A stretch of DNA of 45,134 bases, from assembly GCA_025350625.1 (NCBI GenBank), contig JANXXL010000354.1:1-45134 (forward strand). The letters run 5' to 3'. A program made the translations under genes and the position numbers. The stretch comes from Bryobacterales bacterium. GTDB lineage: Bacteria; Acidobacteriota; Terriglobia; Bryobacterales; Bryobacteraceae. Each line of letters begins with the position of its first letter. Within the stretch, counting starts at the first letter, position 1. Below are positions 25,876 to 35,056 of this stretch, in pieces. A model generated the notes under the pieces. That model was given only the letters and a program-made list of their open reading frames with translations. It did no database searches and was not told where the DNA came from.

Positions 25876-27015
25876 CTAGCGCGACGACGAGGTGCCTGTG
25901 TTCTGTACGCTGGTGCCAGGGATAGGTACTAGGCCCAGCAAACGGCGGTGCCGCTGCTTGGCAGCGACCTCCTCCTTGCTAATCCTCGGGGGCTCGATCT
26001 GTGCCGGATCCACCCAATCGGTAATCTTGCCGGGCGCGGCCCCGCTGTCTTTATACTCGGATTTAATTTCGAGGAACGCGTTCATGCGTAGTTGGGTAAG
26101 ATAGCGGCGCAGCTCCGGCGAGAACCGTGGACTAAACAGCTTATTTGTGATCTCCGGCAACACTTCTTCGAAACCGGCGAGTCCGGCCTTCTGATGCTCC
26201 TCGACTTTCAGGATCAGGAAACCGTTCCCCACGTTGATGGGATCGGTAACAAACCCGCGCGGCTGATCCCACACCGTTTTCTCGATCTCCGGACGCAGCT
26301 TGCCTTTTTCGTACGCGCCGATGTCGCCATCCTGCTGAGCGCTGGCCGCATCGGAATTGGTTTTGGCCAACTCATCGAACTTCTCGCCTTTCTTGCCGCG
26401 AGCCGACAGATCCTTGGCTTTTTTCTCGGCCGCCCCAGTATCCGCGCCGGCTGGAATCGCCACCAGGATCTCACGCAGGAATACCCGCTCCTGGCGCTGG
26501 AACTCGTCTTTATGGCCGTCGTAATACTGCTGCGCCTGGTCACGCTTGATTTGCAGTTTGCTGGCGACTTCCTGACGGATCACACGATTGGTCAGCAACT
26601 CATTCTTCTTATCGTTTTTATAGTCCTCATAGGACATACCGGATTCGTCCTTGACAAACTGTTGAAACTTTTCGGGATCGGAAATCTTGGCGCTGCGCTG
26701 GATGTCGGCAAGCTGCTTGGCTACTTCGGAGTCGACATTCAGATTCAGTTCCTTCGCCTTGGATTGCAGCAGAAGCTGATCGATACGCTCGCGGAGAATG
26801 TTCTTCTCGCCATCCTTTAGGGCTTCTTCCAGGCGATCCCCCGTCGCGCCCTGCTGGCGCAGACTGGCTTCGAGTTGCTTGCGCGTGCGCTCGTAATCGC
26901 CACGGGTAATGATATCGCCGTTGACTTTGGCGATGATCTCGTCGATTACCGTGATTTCGGCGGCGGACGCCAAACCGGCAATCGCTACGCCCAGAAGTAC
27001 TAGCTGATACCGCAT
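25876..27015 (-). CDS. SurA-like periplasmic peptidyl-prolyl isomerase
   Basis: This periplasmic chaperone of the SurA/PrsA group has 379 residues. After a signal peptide (YQLVLLGVAIAGLASAAE) comes the SurA N-terminal helical domain (IIAKVNGDIITRGDYERTR, about 25-165). A single parvulin rotamase domain follows (about 185-280: ILVAIPAG, then AQQDGDIGAYEKGKLRPEIEKTVWD, then GFLILKVEEHQ), with a C-terminal tail. E. coli SurA has two parvulin domains; one is common outside Proteobacteria. ATG 27015 is preferred to the upstream ATG at 27045 because it starts the signal peptide and lies 7 bases after a consensus -10. It probably helps fold outer-membrane proteins such as the beta-barrel protein encoded nearby. 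Confidence 0.93.
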   Translation of the reverse strand: MRYQLVLLGVAIAGLASAAEITVIDEIIAKVNGDIITRGDYERTRKQLEASLRQQGATGDRLEEALKDGEKNILRERIDQLLLQSKAKELNLNVDSEVAKQLADIQRSAKISDPEKFQQFVKDESGMSYEDYKNDKKNELLTNRVIRQEVASKLQIKRDQAQQYYDGHKDEFQRQERVFLREILVAIPAGADTGAAEKKAKDLSARGKKGEKFDELAKTNSDAASAQQDGDIGAYEKGKLRPEIEKTVWDQPRGFVTDPINVGNGFLILKVEEHQKAGLAGFEEVLPEITNKLFSPRFSPELRRYLTQLRMNAFLEIKSEYKDSGAAPGKITDWVDPAQIEPPRISKEEVAAKQRHRRLLGLVPIPGTSVQNTGTSSSR

Positions 27016-27022
27016 ACCAACA

Positions 27023-27028
27023 ATTATA
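27023..27028 (-). promoter_or_regulatory. Consensus -10 of the surA-like gene
   Basis: The minus strand reads TATAAT, ending 7 bases before the ATG at 27015. Transcription would begin at the start codon itself. It lies in the 26-base gap after mfd, so the gene has an internal promoter besides possible readthrough. No clear -35 is present. Confidence 0.55.
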
Positions 27029-27041
27029 GCCGACCGCGTCC

Positions 27042-30000
27042 TCAAGCCCGTGGCTCCGCCACAGGCTTCTCAGCCAAGGTTTCGAGCGATTTCTCGAGAA
27101 AGGCCAGCACGGCAGTGGGAGTTTCGGCCGAGGAATCGAAGGGCAACCGCAACACCCCCGCAGGCGTGAACTGCGCGCCTTCGACCGCTGACACCAGGGT
27201 CATCAGCCGCACCGGATCTATTTTCGATCCCGGATGAAATTTGATTTGCACGGCGCTGCCGCGGCGATCGATGGCTTCAACGCCTAGCTTCTCCGCCCCG
27301 GTTTTAAGCAGCGCGAACGCGAACAACGTGCCTACGGCTTCTGGCGTCGGACCGTAGCGGTCCTCTAGCTCGGCACGGAAGGCGGCAGCTTGTTCCATGT
27401 CCTTCGCGTCTGCGATTCGCTTATAAGCGCGCAGCCGCTGGTGCTCGTCCGCGATATATGCCGGTGGGATGCGGATATCGAGGCCCAGGTTCAACGCCGA
27501 ATGCACCTCGAGCGGTGTCTCTTCGCCCTTGAGTTCCTGTACGGTCTCATCCAGCATTTGGAGGTACATGTCGAAGCCCACGGCGGCGATGTGGCCGTGT
27601 TGCTCCCCACCGAGCAGGTTGCCCGCGCCCCGCAGCTCCAGATCCAAAGCGGCGATCTTGAAGCCTGCGCCGAGATCGGAAAACTCGCGCAGCGCAGCCA
27701 GCCGTTTGCGGGCGACTTCACTCAGTTCCGTGTCGCCCGGAACCAGCAGGTACGCGTACGCGCGCCGGTTCGAGCGGCCCACGCGCCCCCGTAGCTGATA
27801 CATTTCCGAAAGCCCGTAGCGCTCAGCGTTTTCGATGATTATCGTGTTCGCCAGCGGAATATCCAGGCCATTCTCGACAATGGTGGTGCACACAAACACG
27901 TCGTATTCGTGGCGCATGAAGCCGAGCAGGACGCGTTCTAATTCTTCTTCCCCCATCTGGCCGTGGCCCACGCCGATGCGGGCGCTGGGCACCAAATCCT
28001 GAATCGCCGAGGCTCGCATGTAGATCGAGTCCACCCGGTTGTGAACGAAATAGACCTGACCGCCGCGGCTCAGCTCCTGTTCGATGGCGGTGCGGATTAA
28101 ATTGCTATCGAAATGCGCCACCACGGTCTGAATCGCCAGGCGGTCTTTGGGCGGCGTTTCGATCACGCTCATGTCGCGGATGCCCAGCATGGACATGTGC
28201 AGAGTGCGCGGGATGGGTGTCGCGCTCATGGTGAGCACGTCCACGTTCTGGCGCATCTGCTTGAGTCGCTCCTTGTGGCGGACACCGAAACGTTGTTCCT
28301 CGTCGAAAACCAGCAAGCCCAGATCGCGGAACTCAATATCCTTCGAAAGCAGCCTATGCGTGCCGATGGCGATGTCGATCTTGCCCTGCGCCAACTCTTC
28401 TACCGATACGGCAAGATCCTTCTTGGACACGAAGCGCGAGAACATGGCGATGCGAACAGGGAACGCGGCGAAGCGCCGCTTGAAGGACTCGAAGTGCTGG
28501 AAGGCCAGCACCGTGGTGGGCGCGAGCACGGCCACTTGTTTGCCATCGCCCAGCGCCTTGAAGGCCGCACGCATGGCGATTTCGGTTTTGCCGAAGCCCA
28601 CATCGCCGCAGAGTAGGCGGTCCATCGGATGCGGCGATTCCATATCGCGCTTGATCTCTTTGGCGGCGGAAACCTGATCCTTGGTTTCGGTGAACTCGAA
28701 GGCATCTTCGAATTCGCGCTGCCAGTTGGAGTCCTTCGAAAACGAGTAGCCTTCCGCGACGCGGCGCTGGGCGTAGAGCTTTAACAGCTCATCCGCCATG
28801 TCGCGCATCTTGGCTTTGACCTTGGTCTTACGCTGGGTCCAGGTGGCGCCGCCGAGACGATCGAGAGGCGGCCCGGATTCGCCCCCGCCGCGATATTTCT
28901 CCACCAGATCCATGCGCGTCAGCGGCACATAGAGCTTCGAATCCCCGGCGTATTCGAGCAACATGAAATCGCCCTTTTGCTCGCCTTGCACAATTTCGCG
29001 GAGTCCGAGGAATCTGCCCACGCCGTGAGTGGTGTGGACCACGAAGTCGCCGGGCTTGAGGTCGGCCAAGTCCGCCGCGAAAACGCTGAGCTGGCTCTTG
29101 GTGATGCCTGGACGCGCAATCAGGTCGGACGGATCGAACAGGTCCTCCGCGCCGATGAACGCGATGGAGGATTCGGGGAAGATCGCGCCCCTTCGAACCA
29201 GTCCCTTTATTAGATAGGTATGCGCCACGGGACCGGCCAGATAAGCCCGCTCGGCCAGATAAGGCGTCGCCGCTTCGTTGGGCGCCAAGCCCAGTTGGAA
29301 GGGCACCGAGTATTCGCGCAGGATATCGGCCAGGCGTTCAAGCTCTCCGTTAGAGGGTGCGAAGAGTCCCACGCGATAACCGCTCTCGACCATGTTCTTG
29401 GTTTCGGCGACCGCTACTTGCATGCTGCCGTGGAAGGCCATGGTAGGGCGGGTGGCGATGTGGGGCGTGGCCGGGTTCAGATCGAGTTCGCGGAACGCGA
29501 TTTGCCGGCGTTGAGCGAGGCGGCGTTCAAGCTCTTCCCAGTGGAGAAAGCTGGCGGCCGAAAGCTCGGCGGAGTCTTCCTGCTGATCGAGCCGCTTCCA
29601 CAGCCGCTCGGCGGCGCCACGGATCTGCTCCGGCTCGTCGAGCACAATCAGCGCCCGGGCTTCGAGATCAAGCAAAGTTTGCTCGCGCCGGTCTTCGAGC
29701 GCCGCCGCGAATTCCCAGCCGGGATAGGTGGCGCCGATGCGAGGCTGCTCAGCGAGCGGCAGCACTTCAACCTCAGAGAGCTTCATCACCGAGCGTTGGC
29801 TCTCGACCTCGAAGCGGCGAATCGATTCAATCTCGTCACCGAAGAATTCGATGCGCAACGGACGTGCGTTTTCGGCCGCGAAGACGTCGAGGATGCCGCC
29901 GCGGATCGAATACTCGCCGGTCATTTCCACCGGCTCGCGCTTCTCGTAGCCGATCGAAACCAAATGCGCTTCGATGGTCTCTAGAGGCAGTTCTTCGCCC

Positions 30001-30470
30001 AGGCGCAGCTCGACCGCCAATCGGCGGTAGTAATCGGCGGCGTGCGTGCGCAGCAAAGCCGAGCCAACCGGCGCGATTGTGATGGGAGCCTTGGCGGCGG
30101 CCATGCGCCATAATCCGATCGCGCGCTGCTCGCTGATTTCGGTGTGCGGCGAGAGATTCTGCCCGGGGAGCACATCGAGTGCAGGCAGCAGTTGGGGACG
30201 GCCCGCTTCCGGGCGGCCAATCAACAGATCGAAAAATGTTTCGGTGAGTTCCAGCAATATCTCGGCGCTTTGATTGCCGTCGGTGACCACCAGCAGAGGG
30301 CGTTCGGTGAGTTGCCACAGCAAGACCAGATAGAGCGCCTTGGCCGTAGGGGTAAGCCCCGCCAGTGCCAGTTCCGAATCTTCCTGCCGCAGGGCCTTGG
30401 TGAGCACCTCCTGAAACGCCGGGTGCCGGCTTAAGGTCTGAAACAGATCACGGACTGCGGGGTGGGTCAC
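27042..30470 (-). CDS. mfd: Transcription-repair coupling factor Mfd
   Basis: Mfd removes stalled RNA polymerase at DNA lesions and recruits UvrA. The protein has 1142 residues, the usual size. UvrB-like domains form the N-terminal third. The polymerase-interacting CarD-like domain is near VVHTTHGVGRFLGLREI. The RecG-like translocase has Walker A GDVGFGKTEIA, the DEEQ box FDEEQRFG and motif III SATPIPRT. The TRG segment (about FVHNRVDSI to LRGRVGR) and the C-terminal domain with LEDRYGPTP complete it. Translation starts at GTG 30470, 15 bases after hldE2. Confidence 0.98.
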   Translation of the reverse strand: MTHPAVRDLFQTLSRHPAFQEVLTKALRQEDSELALAGLTPTAKALYLVLLWQLTERPLLVVTDGNQSAEILLELTETFFDLLIGRPEAGRPQLLPALDVLPGQNLSPHTEISEQRAIGLWRMAAAKAPITIAPVGSALLRTHAADYYRRLAVELRLGEELPLETIEAHLVSIGYEKREPVEMTGEYSIRGGILDVFAAENARPLRIEFFGDEIESIRRFEVESQRSVMKLSEVEVLPLAEQPRIGATYPGWEFAAALEDRREQTLLDLEARALIVLDEPEQIRGAAERLWKRLDQQEDSAELSAASFLHWEELERRLAQRRQIAFRELDLNPATPHIATRPTMAFHGSMQVAVAETKNMVESGYRVGLFAPSNGELERLADILREYSVPFQLGLAPNEAATPYLAERAYLAGPVAHTYLIKGLVRRGAIFPESSIAFIGAEDLFDPSDLIARPGITKSQLSVFAADLADLKPGDFVVHTTHGVGRFLGLREIVQGEQKGDFMLLEYAGDSKLYVPLTRMDLVEKYRGGGESGPPLDRLGGATWTQRKTKVKAKMRDMADELLKLYAQRRVAEGYSFSKDSNWQREFEDAFEFTETKDQVSAAKEIKRDMESPHPMDRLLCGDVGFGKTEIAMRAAFKALGDGKQVAVLAPTTVLAFQHFESFKRRFAAFPVRIAMFSRFVSKKDLAVSVEELAQGKIDIAIGTHRLLSKDIEFRDLGLLVFDEEQRFGVRHKERLKQMRQNVDVLTMSATPIPRTLHMSMLGIRDMSVIETPPKDRLAIQTVVAHFDSNLIRTAIEQELSRGGQVYFVHNRVDSIYMRASAIQDLVPSARIGVGHGQMGEEELERVLLGFMRHEYDVFVCTTIVENGLDIPLANTIIIENAERYGLSEMYQLRGRVGRSNRRAYAYLLVPGDTELSEVARKRLAALREFSDLGAGFKIAALDLELRGAGNLLGGEQHGHIAAVGFDMYLQMLDETVQELKGEETPLEVHSALNLGLDIRIPPAYIADEHQRLRAYKRIADAKDMEQAAAFRAELEDRYGPTPEAVGTLFAFALLKTGAEKLGVEAIDRRGSAVQIKFHPGSKIDPVRLMTLVSAVEGAQFTPAGVLRLPFDSSAETPTAVLAFLEKSLETLAEKPVAEPRA

Positions 30471-30485
30471 AGGAAGCGCCGGCTC

Positions 30486-30968
30486 TTAACCGCCCGCCAG
30501 CTGGCGCGCTAAAAGTTCCTTCTCGATGTTGGTGGTGGAAAAACCGGGCTCGAGCGCCAGCGCCATTACCTGGCCCCCGGCAGCCTCCACTTCCTCCCGG
30601 CCCGCGATGAAGTGAGCCCAATCGGCTCCCTTGATCAGGATGTCAGGCAGCACTTCAGCGATCAGCTCGCGGGGCGTGTCTTCGCTGAAAAAAGTGACGG
30701 CATCGACAGCCTCCAAAGCCAAGGCCATGCAGGCGCGTTCGGTTTCCGCAAGCAGCGGGCGCGTCGGACCCTTGAGCCGCGCGACACTATCGTCGGTATT
30801 CAGGGCGAGGATCAGAATGTCACCCAAACTCCGCGCGCGCTCGAGGAGACGTATATGGCCGGGATGCAGTATGTCATAACAACCGTTTGTAAAAACCACG
30901 GTTTTGCCGTCCAAACGCCATTCGGCCCGGGCGGCCGTTAGTTCCGGGCGGGTGTAAAGGACTCCCAT
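30486..30968 (-). CDS. hldE2: D-glycero-beta-D-manno-heptose 1-phosphate adenylyltransferase
   Basis: This stand-alone nucleotidyltransferase of about 160 residues corresponds to the C-terminal half of HldE (RfaE domain II). It makes ADP-heptose for lipopolysaccharide core synthesis. The cytidylyltransferase-fold motif HPGH is in GCYDILHPGHIRLLERARSLGD, and the family stretches VARLKGPTRPLL and VLPDILIKGADW follow. The separate kinase half is not in this window. ATG 30968 is chosen because the upstream ATG at 30983 overlaps the likely -10 TACAAT. It is first in a run with mfd, surA-like and HD genes, and divergent from the GWxTD gene. Confidence 0.93.
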   Translation of the reverse strand: MGVLYTRPELTAARAEWRLDGKTVVFTNGCYDILHPGHIRLLERARSLGDILILALNTDDSVARLKGPTRPLLAETERACMALALEAVDAVTFFSEDTPRELIAEVLPDILIKGADWAHFIAGREEVEAAGGQVMALALEPGFSTTNIEKELLARQLAGG

Positions 30969-30981
30969 GCTGGTTGCCTTC

Positions 30982-30987
30982 ATTGTA
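30982..30987 (-). promoter_or_regulatory. -10 element of the hldE2-mfd unit
   Basis: TACAAT (5/6) on the minus strand, 13 bases before ATG 30968. Transcription would begin near 30975, which excludes the alternative start at 30983. The -35 is weak. Confidence 0.5.
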
Positions 30988-31001
30988 CTCGGGCGGCCCC
31001 A

Positions 31002-31030
31002 TTGCCCCGTCCTAGGGCAAAGAGTAGAAT
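31002..31030 (+). promoter_or_regulatory. Promoter of the GWxTD gene
   Basis: TTGCCC (31002-31007) and TAGAAT (31025-31030, 5/6) are separated by exactly 17 bases. Transcription near 31037 excludes the ATG at 31029, which lies in the -10, and points to ATG 31050. Confidence 0.55.
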
Positions 31031-31049
31031 GAAACAGGTGGTTCCAGCT

Positions 31050-32720
31050 ATGCGACTAAAGCTTTTGCTTGCTATTTCTTGTTCGCTTGGGTGCCTGGCG
31101 TTTTCGGCGGCTGCTCAAGATGGCGACAAAAAGAAGGACAAGTCCGTGGCAAAGCGCGAAACCGTCGCCAAGCCAATGACGGATAAGCAGCGGCGCCAGC
31201 AACAGGACCGGCTGCGCAAAGAACTGGAGACTCCGTACAAGAAGTGGCTGAACGAAGACGTCGGCTATATCATCAGCAATGAAGAGCGCAAGGCCTTCAG
31301 GTCGCTCCAGACCGACGAAGAGCGGGACCAATTCGTCGAACAGTTCTGGCTGCGGCGCGATCCTACGCCGGACACTGAAGAAAACGAATACCGCGAGGAA
31401 CACTACCGGCGTTTGGCCTATTCCAACGAACATTTTGCTTCGGGCATTCCTGGATGGAAGACCGACCGCGGCATGATCTACATCAAATACGGGCCGCCGG
31501 ACGAAAGAGATCAACATAACGGGGGCACCGAAGAGCGGCCTATGGAAGAGGGCGGCGGCACCACCAGCATGTATCCCTACGAAAAGTGGCGCTACCGTTA
31601 CATCGAAGGATTTGCTCCCAATGTTGAGATCGAGTTTGTCGATCCAACCTTGACTGGCGAATTCCGCATGACCACGGACCCCTCTGAGAAAGACGCCCTG
31701 CTGATGATCCCGGGCGCCGGACTCACCATGTGCGAGCAAATGGGTCAGTGCAGCAAGACCTCCCGCTTCACGCGGACGGATGGCACGCACATGGGAATTC
31801 AGCCGGGGCAAGAGCATGAGGACCAGAATGAGTTCTCGCGTATGGAGAAGTTCGCGAAATTGCAGGCTCCGCCCGCAATAAAGTTCAAGGATCTGGAAGC
31901 GGCAGTCAACTCCACCATCAAATACAATCTGTTGCCGATGAAGGTGCGTGCCGATTTCATTCCGGTCACGGGTTCCTCGGTGCTTTCGAACATCACCATT
32001 CAGTTTGACCGGAAGGATCTGCAGTTCAGACAGAAAGACGGCGTTTCTACCGCGGCCGTAAATATTTACGCGCGCATCACTTCGATGGCGCGTCGTCCGG
32101 TCAACTGGTTTGAGGATGTGGTCAGCGTGGATATTCCAACCGACATGCTGCAGCAGGGAGTGCAAGGCGCATCGATTTACCAAAAAACTATTCCCCTGCA
32201 ACCGGGCCGCTATCGCCTGAATGTCGCGGCCAAGGATGTGGTGGGCGGCAACACCACCAATTTCGAAATGGCGCTGGACGTCCCGCGCCTCGAAGACGAC
32301 CGCTTGGGGCAGAGCTCGCTGATCCTCGCGGATGTGCTCGAAAAAGTTCCCACCAAGAGTATCGGTACCGGACCGTTTGTAATCGGAACCTCAAAAGTCC
32401 GGCCGCGCATCGGCGATTCCTTCAAGCGCGAAGAGAAGCTAGGGATCTATCTGCAACTCTATAACTTCGAACCCGATGAGAAGACCAAGAAGGCAGATGG
32501 CACCGTCGAGTACGTGATTACCAAGAACGGTTCGAACGAAAAGGTTTTCGAGTTCAGCGAGGATATAAGCGCGATTTCCGGCGGAGCGTCGCAGGTGGTG
32601 ATTGAAAAGCTCCTGCCGCTGCAGAATATGGAACCGGGGCAATATACACTCCGGATGAAGGTTGTGGACAAGAAGCGCAACCAGACGCTGACCCCGTCGG
32701 CCACGTTTACGGTAACATAG
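31050..32720 (+). CDS. Exported GWxTD-domain protein
   Basis: The protein has 556 residues, with a signal peptide (LKLLLAISCSLGCLAFSAAA) followed by a Lys-rich charged stretch (about 23-50). The GWxTD domain, typical of Acidobacteriota and some other phyla, covers about residues 65-200: FVEQFWLRRDPTPDTEENEY, then the name-giving GWKTDRGMIYIKYGPPDE. The C-terminal half (about 285-556) is rich in beta-strands and reads like two immunoglobulin- or LolA-like beta domains. The function of GWxTD proteins is unknown. ATG 31050 is supported by the promoter and AGGTGG 8 bases upstream. The gene ends 29 bases before the beta-barrel gene, so both are probably cotranscribed and act in the envelope. Confidence 0.9.
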   Translation: MRLKLLLAISCSLGCLAFSAAAQDGDKKKDKSVAKRETVAKPMTDKQRRQQQDRLRKELETPYKKWLNEDVGYIISNEERKAFRSLQTDEERDQFVEQFWLRRDPTPDTEENEYREEHYRRLAYSNEHFASGIPGWKTDRGMIYIKYGPPDERDQHNGGTEERPMEEGGGTTSMYPYEKWRYRYIEGFAPNVEIEFVDPTLTGEFRMTTDPSEKDALLMIPGAGLTMCEQMGQCSKTSRFTRTDGTHMGIQPGQEHEDQNEFSRMEKFAKLQAPPAIKFKDLEAAVNSTIKYNLLPMKVRADFIPVTGSSVLSNITIQFDRKDLQFRQKDGVSTAAVNIYARITSMARRPVNWFEDVVSVDIPTDMLQQGVQGASIYQKTIPLQPGRYRLNVAAKDVVGGNTTNFEMALDVPRLEDDRLGQSSLILADVLEKVPTKSIGTGPFVIGTSKVRPRIGDSFKREEKLGIYLQLYNFEPDEKTKKADGTVEYVITKNGSNEKVFEFSEDISAISGGASQVVIEKLLPLQNMEPGQYTLRMKVVDKKRNQTLTPSATFTVT

Positions 32721-32749
32721 ACGGTGGCAGTGGCCCCAGGGATGGGAGC

Positions 32750-34543
32750 ATGAAACAGAACTCCGTGCCGGTTAAATCGTGGCTAGCAGCTGGCCTTCTT
32801 TCGGGACTGCTGAGCACGGCTTCGGCCGCTTCGTTAAACCCTCTGCAAGGTGAGATCATCGGCCAAGTCAGGAACGGCTCCGGCGTGGCGCAAATGGGCG
32901 CCAGCGTATATCTCTATAACCGCTACGACGAATTGGTGCGCCGCAGCCTTAGCAATGAGCAGGGCCGTTTTGGGTTTGAGGCGCTGGTCCCGGACTTATA
33001 TTCCATCCGCGTAATTCTGGCGAGCTTTGTGCCAGCCGAGCGGCGCAACATTGCGGTGCTTCCGAGCTCGGAAAACCGTCTGGATATCAGCCTGACCAGC
33101 GTGCTGAGCAGCATCGGCGTCACCAGCACGCCGTCATCGCCCGGCACCTTGATGACTGACGACTGGAAATGGGTACTGCGAACCTCGCAGGCCACGCGCC
33201 CGGTTTTGCGATTCCTGCCGGAGCTTGAGCCGAAAAGCGTTTCAACGACGCATTCGATATTGGCCGGCTTCTCTAATACCACTGGTGTAGTGAAGCTTTC
33301 CGCAGGCGACGGGCAGTCCTTCACACGCGGATCGGAACAGGATTTGGGTACTGCGTTTTCGATCGCCACTTCGCTTGCCGGCTCGTCGCGCGTGCAATTG
33401 AGCGGCAATGTGGGTTACGCGGGAAATTCCGGATTACCCGGCGCCGGGCTTCGCACCAGCTATTCGCGAGCTACCGAGAACGGCTCCAGCCCCCAGGTGG
33501 TGGTCACCATGCGGCAGGTGTATCTCGCGCCACGCACCGGCTCCGGCATTGTGTTGGGTTCGGAAAATACGCCGGCTCTTCGTACCATGTCGCTCGCGTT
33601 CATCGATAAGGCTGAAGTTTTGGATAATGTACGCATCGACTACGGCTTTGATTTCCAATCGGTCTCCTATTTCGACCGGATCAACTATGTAAGCCCGTTC
33701 CTGCGCGCGACGTTTGACGCCGGCCCGCAAGGCCGCGTGCGAGTGGCGTTCACCTCCGGTGGCCGTCCCACTGAACTGTTGGCGCGCGACGGCCAGCAAT
33801 CCGGCGAACTGGATCAGGATTTGACGGCGCTGGCGCTGATGCCGACCCTTTCGCTCTCGAACTCGCACGTAACTGTGGAACGGACCCAAAATCTGGAAAT
33901 CGGATACGAACGGGTAGCGGGAAGCCGGACCTATTCGCTGGGAGCATACGCGGAGAGCGTATCCAACGCGGCGTTCATGATCTCGGCGCCCGGGGACTTC
34001 CTGCCCGCTGGCGATCTGCTGCCGGATCTCGGCTCGACCAGCAGCATATTTAATGTGGGATCCTATCATCGGACCGGATATAACGCGGCAGTTAAACAAA
34101 CGTTGGGCAACCACGCTGAAGTGTCGGTGGCGGCAGGACGCGCCGGCGTTTTGACAAATCAACAGGGAGAGACTTCCTTTGCCGACTCCGGAGCTTTGCG
34201 GGCTGGAATCCGCGAGTCACAGCGGGTTTGGGTGACGGTTCGCGCCGCGGGCACCGTGCCGGGCGCGGGTACCCGCATCGCCGCAAATTACGGCTGGACC
34301 GATTTCCGCGTGCTCATGCCGGCTCATCTTTTCGTGACGCAAGCTTCCACCCAGGATCTTGGCGTAAATCTGTATGTGCGCCAGCCGCTGCCGTTCAATG
34401 GAATGCCGTGGCGCATGGAAGCTACCGCGGATCTGCGCAACCTGCTGGCTCAGGGATATTTGCCTTTAGGCGGTCCTTTGTCCCGCAGCGTTCTCACGAA
34501 TTCCCCACGCTCCCTGCGCGGCGGATTGAATTTTATCTTTTAA
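32750..34543 (+). CDS. Outer-membrane beta-barrel with carboxypeptidase-regulatory domain
   Basis: This protein of 597 residues starts with a signal peptide (SWLAAGLLSGLLSTASAAS). A carboxypeptidase-regulatory-like beta-sandwich follows (about 33-115: GEIIGQVRNGSGVAQMGASV, NEQGRFGFEALVPDLYSIRV). The rest is a long series of amphipathic strands with the Tyr/Phe/Arg spacing of a beta-barrel, ending in LNFIF; a terminal Phe is the BAM-recognition mark of outer-membrane proteins. No TonB plug or TonB box is visible, so this is not a standard TonB-dependent receptor. The upstream neighbour is the GWxTD gene and the downstream GNAT gene begins 3 bases after the stop. Function unknown; it could be an adhesin, channel or assembly partner. 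Confidence 0.85.
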   Translation: MKQNSVPVKSWLAAGLLSGLLSTASAASLNPLQGEIIGQVRNGSGVAQMGASVYLYNRYDELVRRSLSNEQGRFGFEALVPDLYSIRVILASFVPAERRNIAVLPSSENRLDISLTSVLSSIGVTSTPSSPGTLMTDDWKWVLRTSQATRPVLRFLPELEPKSVSTTHSILAGFSNTTGVVKLSAGDGQSFTRGSEQDLGTAFSIATSLAGSSRVQLSGNVGYAGNSGLPGAGLRTSYSRATENGSSPQVVVTMRQVYLAPRTGSGIVLGSENTPALRTMSLAFIDKAEVLDNVRIDYGFDFQSVSYFDRINYVSPFLRATFDAGPQGRVRVAFTSGGRPTELLARDGQQSGELDQDLTALALMPTLSLSNSHVTVERTQNLEIGYERVAGSRTYSLGAYAESVSNAAFMISAPGDFLPAGDLLPDLGSTSSIFNVGSYHRTGYNAAVKQTLGNHAEVSVAAGRAGVLTNQQGETSFADSGALRAGIRESQRVWVTVRAAGTVPGAGTRIAANYGWTDFRVLMPAHLFVTQASTQDLGVNLYVRQPLPFNGMPWRMEATADLRNLLAQGYLPLGGPLSRSVLTNSPRSLRGGLNFIF

Positions 34544-34546
34544 AGT

Positions 34547-35053
34547 TTGTTGGAAAAGCCGAGCATCCTGGTCGAGCCAATGCGGGCAGAAGACTGGGGT
34601 GCGGTGCGGGCCATCTATCTCGAAGGTATCGCGACGGGCAACTCTACTTTTCAACAGTCCGCGCCGGATTGGCCCGACTGGGACCAAGGACATCTGAAGT
34701 GCTGCAGGCTGGTCGCCCGGCTCGGGAGCGAAATCGCTGGCTGGACCGCACTAAGTCCGGTTTCTCGCAGGCCCGTGTATGGAGGCGTCGCCGAATTCAG
34801 CATTTATGTGGCGGAGCGGGCGCGGCGGCGTGGGATCGGGTCGGCGCTTTTGCAGGCCTTGATCGATGCCGCGGAGATCGAAGGTATCTGGACGCTACAG
34901 TCCGGAATTTTCCCGGAGAATACCGCCAGCCTGGAACTGTGCGGGCGTTTTGGATTCCGCACGGTGGGAACGCGCGAGAGAATCGGCTGTATGAACGGGC
35001 GCTGGCGCGACGTGGTGCTGGTGGAGCGCCGGAGCGCAGTGGCCGGGATTTAA
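34547..35053 (+). CDS. GNAT acetyltransferase (phosphinothricin acetyltransferase-like)
   Basis: This GNAT-family N-acetyltransferase of 168 residues uses acetyl-CoA. It resembles the PPT acetyltransferase group: the opening EPMRAEDWGAVRAIYLEGIATGNSTFQ, the acetyl-CoA-binding motif RRRGIGSALLQALI (about 93-106) and TLQSGIFPENTASLELCGRFGFR. Such enzymes acetylate amino-acid-like compounds, including methionine sulfone or phosphinothricin. The start is unsure: TTG 34547 or 34550 lies just after the barrel gene's stop, and ATG 34580 would trim the first strand. No Shine-Dalgarno is visible, so translational coupling to the barrel gene is likely. The gene ends 3 bases before the convergent aguA. 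Confidence 0.9.
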   Translation: MLEKPSILVEPMRAEDWGAVRAIYLEGIATGNSTFQQSAPDWPDWDQGHLKCCRLVARLGSEIAGWTALSPVSRRPVYGGVAEFSIYVAERARRRGIGSALLQALIDAAEIEGIWTLQSGIFPENTASLELCGRFGFRTVGTRERIGCMNGRWRDVVLVERRSAVAGI

Positions 35054-35056
35054 ATT

